From: Bacillus dicomae
GTDB taxonomy: Bacteria > Bacillota > Bacilli > Bacillales > Bacillaceae_G
Assembly: GCF_006494425.1 (NCBI RefSeq)
Contig: NZ_VHIV01000002.1
Span: 868,001 to 932,000 of the forward strand
DNA: 64,000 nucleotides
Direction: 5' to 3'
The position numbers and the translations under genes are program-made. The notes under the pieces were generated by a model, which worked only from the letters and a program-made list of their open reading frames with translations, was not told where the DNA came from and ran no database searches. Shown here in pieces: positions 55,355 through 64,000 of the stretch. Position 1 is the stretch's first letter, and every line of letters begins with the position of its first letter.

Positions 55355-55684
55355 GTGAATGAAATGTATATGGAAATCAAAGAAGAATTGCAATTGATGC
55401 GAAAAGAGTTACAAGAGAGACTAGCTAAAGAGGTCATGCACAAATATAATACAGAGTTTAGCGAAGAGCTTGGATATGAAATTAAGGAAGAGATAAAGAA
55501 AAAACTGTTATTACATGATATAAAAGAGGATTTAAAAGATGTAGAACGTGCATTATTTAAAATGGAAATAGATATGTATGGTATTTGTGAAGAAACAGGG
55601 AGAGTAATTTCGGTAAAACAAATGAAAACGATGCCGACTGCCCGTACCATACATGAATTTTTCTATGAAAAAGTAAATGTATGA
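55355..55684 (+). CDS. ylyA: YlyA, DksA/TraR-like RNA polymerase-interacting protein with degenerate zinc finger
   Basis: In B. subtilis YlyA is a small forespore protein that binds RNA polymerase and affects SigG-dependent genes; this gene has the same place between ileS and lspA. The 109-aa protein has a long N-terminal coiled coil and a C-terminal part like the DksA/TraR zinc finger (DMYGICEETGRVIS, MPTARTIHEF). Only one Cys remains of the usual four, so zinc binding is improbable. The start is GTG after GGGAGG. No clear SigG promoter could be confirmed in the 157-bp gap. Confidence 0.82.
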   Translation: MNEMYMEIKEELQLMRKELQERLAKEVMHKYNTEFSEELGYEIKEEIKKKLLLHDIKEDLKDVERALFKMEIDMYGICEETGRVISVKQMKTMPTARTIHEFFYEKVNV

Positions 55685-55745
55685 ATGCGCACAACGATAT
55701 TATATTACCTTTTTTTAATTTATTTTATTCTTCTATAAAGGTTCA

Positions 55746-56267
<522 letters not shown>

Positions 56268-56271
56268 TTGA

Positions 56272-57180
56272 ATGAGTGAAGTAGTACAAGTAACAGTTGC
56301 AGAAGAGCGAAAAAACGAGCGAATTGATAAATTCGTTGCAGAAATAAACAGTGAATGGTCACGTTCACAAGTACAGCAATGGATTAAAGATGATGTTGTA
56401 ACAGTTAATGGGAAATCGGTAAAAGTAAATTATAAAGTTAAAGAAAATGATGAAATTACAGTAACGATCCCTGAGCCAGAAGCGTTAGATATTCAAGCAG
56501 AAGATATGAACTTAGAAATTTATTATGAGGATGCAGATGTACTTGTTGTTAATAAGCCGCGTGGTATGGTTGTACATCCAGCGCCAGGTCATACAAGTGG
56601 TACGCTTGTGAACGGTCTTATGCACCACTGTACAGATTTATCAGGCATTAACGGTGTAATGCGTCCAGGCATCGTGCATCGTATTGATAAAGATACATCA
56701 GGCCTATTAATGGTTGCTAAAAATGATATGGCGCACGAATCACTTGTAAATCAACTTGTAGCAAAAACAGTAACAAGACGTTATAAAGCGATTGTGCACG
56801 GTGTTATCCCGCATGATAAGGGAACGATTGATGCACCAATTGGTCGTGATAAGAAAGAACGTCAAAGTATGACAGTTGATGAAAATGGTAAGAACGCTGT
56901 TACTCACTTCCAAGTGTTAGAGCGATTCAAAGATTTCACACTTGTAGAATGCCGTTTAGAAACGGGACGTACGCACCAAATTCGTGTTCATATGAAATAT
57001 ATTGGATATCCACTTGCAGGAGATCCGAAGTATGGACCAAAGAAAACGTTAGATTTGAATGGACAAGCACTTCACGCAGGTATTTTAGGCTTTGACCACC
57101 CTCGTACTGGTGAATATATTCAGTTTGAGGCACCGATTCCAGAAGTGTTTGAAGACGCATTAAATATTTTACGAAAATAG
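56272..57180 (+). CDS. ylyB: YlyB, RluD-family pseudouridine synthase
   Basis: This large-subunit rRNA pseudouridine synthase is of the RluA/RluD family; the exact target is not shown here. The 302-aa protein has an N-terminal S4 RNA-binding domain (about residues 15-75) with RIDKFVAEINSEWSRSQVQQWIKDDVV. The catalytic domain has HRIDKDTSGLLMVAK near 138, with the active-site aspartate in RIDKDTSG, and RTHQIRVHMKYIGYPLAGD near 232. The start lies four bases after lspA, implying coupling. The pyr operon promoter starts right after the stop. Confidence 0.93.
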   Translation: MSEVVQVTVAEERKNERIDKFVAEINSEWSRSQVQQWIKDDVVTVNGKSVKVNYKVKENDEITVTIPEPEALDIQAEDMNLEIYYEDADVLVVNKPRGMVVHPAPGHTSGTLVNGLMHHCTDLSGINGVMRPGIVHRIDKDTSGLLMVAKNDMAHESLVNQLVAKTVTRRYKAIVHGVIPHDKGTIDAPIGRDKKERQSMTVDENGKNAVTHFQVLERFKDFTLVECRLETGRTHQIRVHMKYIGYPLAGDPKYGPKKTLDLNGQALHAGILGFDHPRTGEYIQFEAPIPEVFEDALNILRK

Positions 57181-57182
57181 TA

Positions 57183-57211
57183 TTGACAAATCGTAAAAAA
57201 ACTGAGATACT
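57183..57211 (+). promoter_or_regulatory. Promoter of the pyr operon
   Basis: -35 TTGACA (57183-57188), a 17-bp spacer and -10 GATACT (57206-57211). The -35 begins two bases after the ylyB stop. Confidence 0.85.
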
Positions 57212-57229
57212 GACAACAGTTAAATAATG

Positions 57230-57341
57230 ATCCTTTAACACAGCCCCGTGAGGTTGAGAAGGTAACGGTTTGAAATACATAGGGTATGATGTACCCTTTT
57301 TCAAAAGTCCTCTCGCACACGCTGAGAGGACTTTTTTTATA
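57230..57341 (+). promoter_or_regulatory. PyrR attenuator 1, upstream of pyrR
   Basis: The PyrR-binding anti-antiterminator element is TTTAACACAGCCCCGTGAGG continuing to AGAAGG (57235-57263). The terminator is AAGTCCTCTC (57305-57314) with GAGAGGACTT (57324-57333) and a T-run. When UMP-bound PyrR holds the first element, the terminator forms. Confidence 0.9.
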
Positions 57342-57380
57342 CCATTACTCTCACGCAAGAAAAAAAGCTTGGAGGTGTAG

Positions 57381-57926
<546 letters not shown>

Positions 57927-57927
57927 A

Positions 57928-58040
57928 GCCCTTTTAAATGTAGTCCTGTGAGGCTGCCAAAGGGTCTTGGCTTTCATATGTCAAATTTGGCATACGAAAG
58001 TGTAGGACTCTTTGTGCACAGGCACAAAGAGTTTTTTTAT
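57928..58040 (+). promoter_or_regulatory. PyrR attenuator 2, between pyrR and pyrP
   Basis: The PyrR-binding element with AGTCCTGTGAGGCTG core spans about 57930-57964. The terminator ACTCTTTGTGC (58007-58017) pairs with GCACAAAGAGT (58022-58032), followed by T7. Confidence 0.9.
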
Positions 58041-58072
58041 TGCAAAGAATTAAACTGAAGGAGGATGTAACA

Positions 58073-59356
58073 ATGGAACAAAAGCCAGTGTTAGACGTTA
58101 ATGAAGTACCGAAACCGGGAAAATGGTTATTTTTAAGTATACAACATTTGTTCGCGATGTTTGGATCAACAGTGCTTGTTCCGTTTTTAACAGGATTGAA
58201 TCCGTCAGTAGCATTAATATCAAGTGGATTAGGAACGTTAGCGTTTCTTCTTATAACGAAAGGTCAAGTACCTGCCTATCTAGGATCATCATTCGCCTTT
58301 ATCGCACCGATTATTACAGCAAAAACAGCAGGTGGGCCTGGAGCAGCAATGCTCGGTGGTTTGCTAGCCGGACTTGTGTACATCTTAATCTCACTCGGAA
58401 TTAAGAAATCAGGATCAGAGTGGATTATGAAATTACTTCCACCAATCGTAGTTGGACCGGTAGTAATGGTAATCGGTTTAGCGTTAGCACATACAGCAGT
58501 TAACATGGCAATGAACGGTGCGGATGGCAAATATAGCTTTACACACTTTTCGGTAGCATTAGTAACATTAGCAATTACAATTATATGCTCTATATTCGGA
58601 AGAGGATTTTTCAGTATCATACCAGTGCTACTTGGCATTATCGGCGGATATATCTTCGCTTACTTCCAAGGTCTAGTAGACTTAAAGCCGGTAGCTGAGG
58701 CAAAATGGTTTGTTGTACCAGATTTCACAGTACCATTCGTAACATACACACCAGAGTTTTCATGGAAGATTGTACTCTTGATGGTACCAGTTGCACTAGT
58801 AACAATTTCAGAACATATCGGACATCAAATTGTACTAGGAAATGTTATTAAAAGAGATTTAATTGAAAAACCAGGTTTACACCGTTCAATCTTCGGTGAC
58901 GGGGTAGCGACATTGATTGCATCACTAATCGGTGGGCCACCAAATACAACATACGGTGAAAACATCGGTGTGCTAGCAATTACGAGAGCTTACAGTGTAT
59001 ACTTATTCATCGGTTCAGCAGTATTCGCAATCATGTTCGGATTTATCGGTAAGATTTCGGCACTGATTCATTCGATTCCAACACCAGTTATGGGCGGGGT
59101 ATCAATCTTACTGTTCGGTGTAATTGCATCAAGCGGATTACGCATGATGGTAGACGATAAAACAGATTTAAGTGACAAACGCAACTTAATGATTGCATCA
59201 GTAATATTAGTAATCGGTATTGGCGGTGCGGTACTTCACGTAGGAGAATCGTTCCAAGTAGAAGGAATGGCACTAGCAGCAATTGTAGGTGTACTGTTAA
59301 ATCTACTACTACCGGAAACGAAACAAATAAAACAATCTAAGCAGATTGCTTCATAA
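58073..59356 (+). CDS. pyrP: Uracil permease PyrP
   Basis: PyrP is a uracil:proton symporter of the NCS2/UraA family. The 427-aa protein has about 14 predicted membrane segments. Family features include QHLFAMFGSTVLVPFLTGL near residues 22-40, TISEHIGHQIVLGNV near 240 with the conserved His and Glu, and GGPPNTTYGENIGVLAITRAYS near 285-306. ATG 58073 follows AGGAGGATG; an in-frame start at 58040 would begin in the terminator region. It lies between attenuators 2 and 3. Confidence 0.96.
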   Translation: MEQKPVLDVNEVPKPGKWLFLSIQHLFAMFGSTVLVPFLTGLNPSVALISSGLGTLAFLLITKGQVPAYLGSSFAFIAPIITAKTAGGPGAAMLGGLLAGLVYILISLGIKKSGSEWIMKLLPPIVVGPVVMVIGLALAHTAVNMAMNGADGKYSFTHFSVALVTLAITIICSIFGRGFFSIIPVLLGIIGGYIFAYFQGLVDLKPVAEAKWFVVPDFTVPFVTYTPEFSWKIVLLMVPVALVTISEHIGHQIVLGNVIKRDLIEKPGLHRSIFGDGVATLIASLIGGPPNTTYGENIGVLAITRAYSVYLFIGSAVFAIMFGFIGKISALIHSIPTPVMGGVSILLFGVIASSGLRMMVDDKTDLSDKRNLMIASVILVIGIGGAVLHVGESFQVEGMALAAIVGVLLNLLLPETKQIKQSKQIAS

Positions 59357-59359
59357 TAA

Positions 59360-59446
59360 TAACCTTTTAATTCAGTCCTGTGAGACAGGAAAGGGTGTCT
59401 TCTTTCTTGCACCCTAGTCTCACACGACTAGGGTATTTTTATGCAA
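59360..59446 (+). promoter_or_regulatory. PyrR attenuator 3, between pyrP and pyrB
   Basis: The PyrR-binding element TTTTAATTCAGTCCTGTGAG continues to GGAAAGG (about 59364-59394). The terminator is ACCCTAGTC (59411-59419) with GACTAGGGT (59426-59434) and T5. Confidence 0.9.
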
Positions 59447-59495
59447 AGGTTGTTATAAAAATACAAAAGTGGTAACATAAAAATCAGAAAGATGA

Positions 59496-61685
<2,190 letters not shown>

Positions 61686-61689
<4 letters not shown>

Positions 61690-62783
61690 AAAGACAACTT
61701 ATCTTAGAAGATGGAACAGTATTAATTGGAAAAGGTTTCGGAGGAGAAATCGAAAAGTCAGGTGAGGTTGTATTTACAACAGGAATGACTGGATATCAAG
61801 AAACATTATCTGATCCATCATATTGCGGTCAAATCGTAACATTTACGTACCCATTAATCGGAAACTACGGCATTAACCGTGACGATTTTGAATCGATTCA
61901 CCCATCTGTAAATGGTTTAATCGTAAACGAAATTTGTGATCACCCATCAAACTTCCGTAATGAAATTTCGTTAAATGACTACTTAAAAGAAAGAAACATC
62001 CCAGGATTAGCAGGGATTGATACGAGAAAGTTAACGAGAAAAATTCGTCAATACGGTACATTACGCGGACGCCTTTGTAACATGGATGCAGATGTAGAGT
62101 ATATTGTAAGCCAATTAAAAGCGACAGTATTTACAGATCACGTAAAACGCGTATCAACGAAAGACCCATACCCAAGCCCAGGCCGTGGACATCGCGTTGT
62201 ACTAGTAGACTTCGGTATGAAACATGGTATTTTACGAGAATTAAATAAACGTGACTGTGATGTAATTGTTGTACCTTACAACACAACAGCAGAAGAAATT
62301 TTACGCCTTAGCCCAGATGGAATTATGTTAAGTAATGGACCTGGGGATCCAAAAGATGTACCAGAAGCGATTGAAATGTTAAAAGACATTATCGGTAAAG
62401 TTCCTTTATTCGGGATTTGCTTAGGACATCAGTTATTCGCTCTAGCATCAGGTGCAAATACAAGTAAGTTAAAATTTGGTCACCGTGGTTTAAATCATCC
62501 AGTAAAAAATCTTGCAACTGGAAAAGTAGCAATTACATCTCAAAACCATGGTTACGCAGTAGAAGAAGAATCAGTTGAAAATACAGAACTTGAAATTACA
62601 CATGTTGCTTTAAATGATGGAACAGTAGAAGGTCTTCGTCATACGAAGTTCCCAGCATTTACAGTTCAATACCATCCAGAAGCTTCAGCAGGACCAGAAG
62701 ATGCAAATGATTTATTCGAAGATTTCTTAGCAATGATTGAAAACTTCAAGAAAGAAGGGGAAGAGTTATGCCAAAACGCCTAG
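61686..62783 (+). CDS. pyrAA: Carbamoyl phosphate synthase small (glutaminase) subunit
   Basis: The small subunit hydrolyses glutamine to supply ammonia to PyrAB. The 365-aa protein has an N-terminal CPSase small-chain domain with [19 protein letters not shown] near residues 34-52. A C-terminal class I glutamine amidotransferase domain has the catalytic Cys in [11 protein letters not shown] near 245 and His-Glu in [10 protein letters not shown] near 330. ATG 61686 is chosen for the four-base overlap with pyrC and the conserved start [11 protein letters not shown]. It overlaps pyrAB by 16 bases. Confidence 0.96.
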
Positions 62784-64000
62784 ACATTAACACAATTTTA
62801 GTAATCGGATCAGGACCAATTGTAATTGGGCAAGCAGCGGAGTTTGATTACTCTGGTACACAAGCTTGTCAATCTCTTAGAGAAGAAGGTTACAAAGTAA
62901 TCCTTGTTAACTCTAACCCAGCAACAATTATGACAGATACTGCAACAGCAGATAAAGTATATATAGAACCATTAACACTAGAATTCGTAAGCCGTATCAT
63001 TCGTAAAGAACGTCCAGATGCAATCTTACCGACATTAGGTGGTCAAACAGGCTTAAATATGGCTGTTGAACTTGCGAAATCAGGCATACTTGAAGAGTGC
63101 GGAGTTGAAATTTTAGGAACAAAATTATCAGCAATCGAGCAAGCAGAAGATCGTGATTTATTCCGTACATTAATGCAGGAATTAAATGAACCAATTCCAT
63201 CTAGCACGATTATCCATACGCTAGAAGAAGCACATGAATTTGTAAAAGAAATTGGCTATCCAGTTATTGTTCGCCCAGCATTTACAATGGGAGGAACAGG
63301 TGGCGGAATCTGTAGTAATGAAGAAGAATTAATTGAAATCGTATCAGGTGGATTAAAACATAGCCCAGTAACACAATGTTTATTAGAGAAAAGTATTGCT
63401 GGTTGTAAGGAAATTGAATATGAAGTAATGCGTGACTCAAATGATAACGCGATTGTAGTATGTAACATGGAAAACATCGATCCAGTGGGTGTTCATACAG
63501 GTGATTCTATCGTTGTAGCACCAAGCCAAACGCTAAGCGACCGTGAATACCAAATGTTACGTAACACTTCATTACGAATTATTCGTGCACTAGGAATTGA
63601 AGGTGGATGTAACGTTCAGCTTGCACTTGATCCACATAGCTTCCAATACTATGTAATCGAAGTAAACCCACGTGTAAGTCGTTCATCTGCACTAGCATCT
63701 AAAGCAACTGGTTATCCAATTGCGAAATTAGCAGCGAAAATAGCAGTAGGCTTAACGTTAGATGAAATTGTAAACCCAGTAACACAAAAAACATATTCAT
63801 GCTTTGAACCAGCATTAGACTATGTTGTTTCAAAAATTCCGCGTTGGCCATTTGATAAGTTCGAATCAGCGAACAGAACGCTTGGAACACAGATGAAGGC
63901 AACTGGTGAGGTTATGTCAATCGGACGTAACTTAGAACAATCGTTATTAAAGGCAGTTCGTTCTTTAGAACTTGGTGTGTATCACTTAGAATTAGATCAC
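62768..64000 (+). CDS. pyrAB: Carbamoyl phosphate synthase large subunit (3' end outside window)
   Basis: PyrAB makes carbamoyl phosphate from ammonia, bicarbonate and two ATP. Only the first 411 codons are in the window; the frame runs open to the last base. The visible part is the first ATP-grasp half (carboxyphosphate domain). It has [21 protein letters not shown] near residues 11-31, [10 protein letters not shown] near 48, the FTMGGTGGG loop near 170-178, and [24 protein letters not shown] near 297-320. The ATG lies inside pyrAA, so the two subunits are translated together. The usual length is about 1070 aa. Confidence 0.97.
   Translation, partial: MPKRLDINTILVIGSGPIVIGQAAEFDYSGTQACQSLREEGYKVILVNSNPATIMTDTATADKVYIEPLTLEFVSRIIRKERPDAILPTLGGQTGLNMAVELAKSGILEECGVEILGTKLSAIEQAEDRDLFRTLMQELNEPIPSSTIIHTLEEAHEFVKEIGYPVIVRPAFTMGGTGGGICSNEEELIEIVSGGLKHSPVTQCLLEKSIAGCKEIEYEVMRDSNDNAIVVCNMENIDPVGVHTGDSIVVAPSQTLSDREYQMLRNTSLRIIRALGIEGGCNVQLALDPHSFQYYVIEVNPRVSRSSALASKATGYPIAKLAAKIAVGLTLDEIVNPVTQKTYSCFEPALDYVVSKIPRWPFDKFESANRTLGTQMKATGEVMSIGRNLEQSLLKAVRSLELGVYHLELDH

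Overview
The window is chromosomal DNA of a low-GC, endospore-forming Firmicute, almost certainly a member of the Bacillus cereus group. Gene order follows the Bacillus ftsW-pyc-cta-ylb-dcw-spoIIG-ylm-ileS-pyr backbone. The protein variants I recognise (PyrB, MurE, CtaA, TmcAL, SigE, SigG) look like B. cereus-group forms. There are no rRNA or tRNA genes, insertion sequences, prophage genes or CRISPR arrays. It is core genome, so the notable signals are regulatory and in small elements.

Layout. 1-5 kb: 3' part of ftsW and pyruvate carboxylase (pyc). 5-12.4 kb: heme A synthesis and caa3-type cytochrome c oxidase, ctaA divergent from ctaBCDEF-ctaG. 12.4-25 kb: the ylb region, with a YugN-like gene, ylbC, ylbD, ylbE, a histidine phosphatase, ylbF, ylbG, an unknown gene, rsmD, coaD, ylbJ, ylbK, ylbL, tmcAL (ylbM), ylbN, rpmF, rsfA and ylbP. 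25-28 kb: panE and bshC. 28-45 kb: the division and cell wall cluster rsmH-ftsL-pbpB-spoVD-murE-mraY-murD-spoVE-murG-murB-divIB-ftsA-ftsZ. 45-48 kb: spoIIGA-sigE-sigG. 48-52 kb: ylmC-D-E-sepF-ylmG-ylmH-divIVA. 52-57 kb: T-box-controlled ileS, ylyA, lspA, ylyB. 57-64 kb: the PyrR-attenuated operon pyrR-pyrP-pyrB-pyrC-pyrAA-pyrAB, with pyrAB cut by the window end.

Together these genes cover respiration, peptidoglycan precursor synthesis (murE to murB), septum assembly (FtsL, PBP2B, DivIB, FtsA, FtsZ, SepF, DivIVA), sporulation commitment (SpoIIGA activates SigE; SigG follows; SpoVD and SpoVE build spore cortex) and de novo pyrimidine synthesis.

The most interesting observations are: (1) tmcAL has no ATG, GTG or TTG start that keeps its catalytic N-terminus, and a well-placed Shine-Dalgarno points to an AUA start; AUA is the codon whose misreading the enzyme's tRNA modification prevents. 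(2) An 18-codon leader ORF overlaps the murE start, with its own SD and start codon folded into a hairpin. (3) A 14-bp perfect hairpin overlaps the spoVD start, with its SD in the loop. (4) A 28-bp perfect palindrome abuts the pyc promoter. (5) mraZ is absent, leaving an orphan SD upstream of rsmH. (6) A set of hairpins ending in a minus-strand terminator near 17.0 kb looks like a small RNA.
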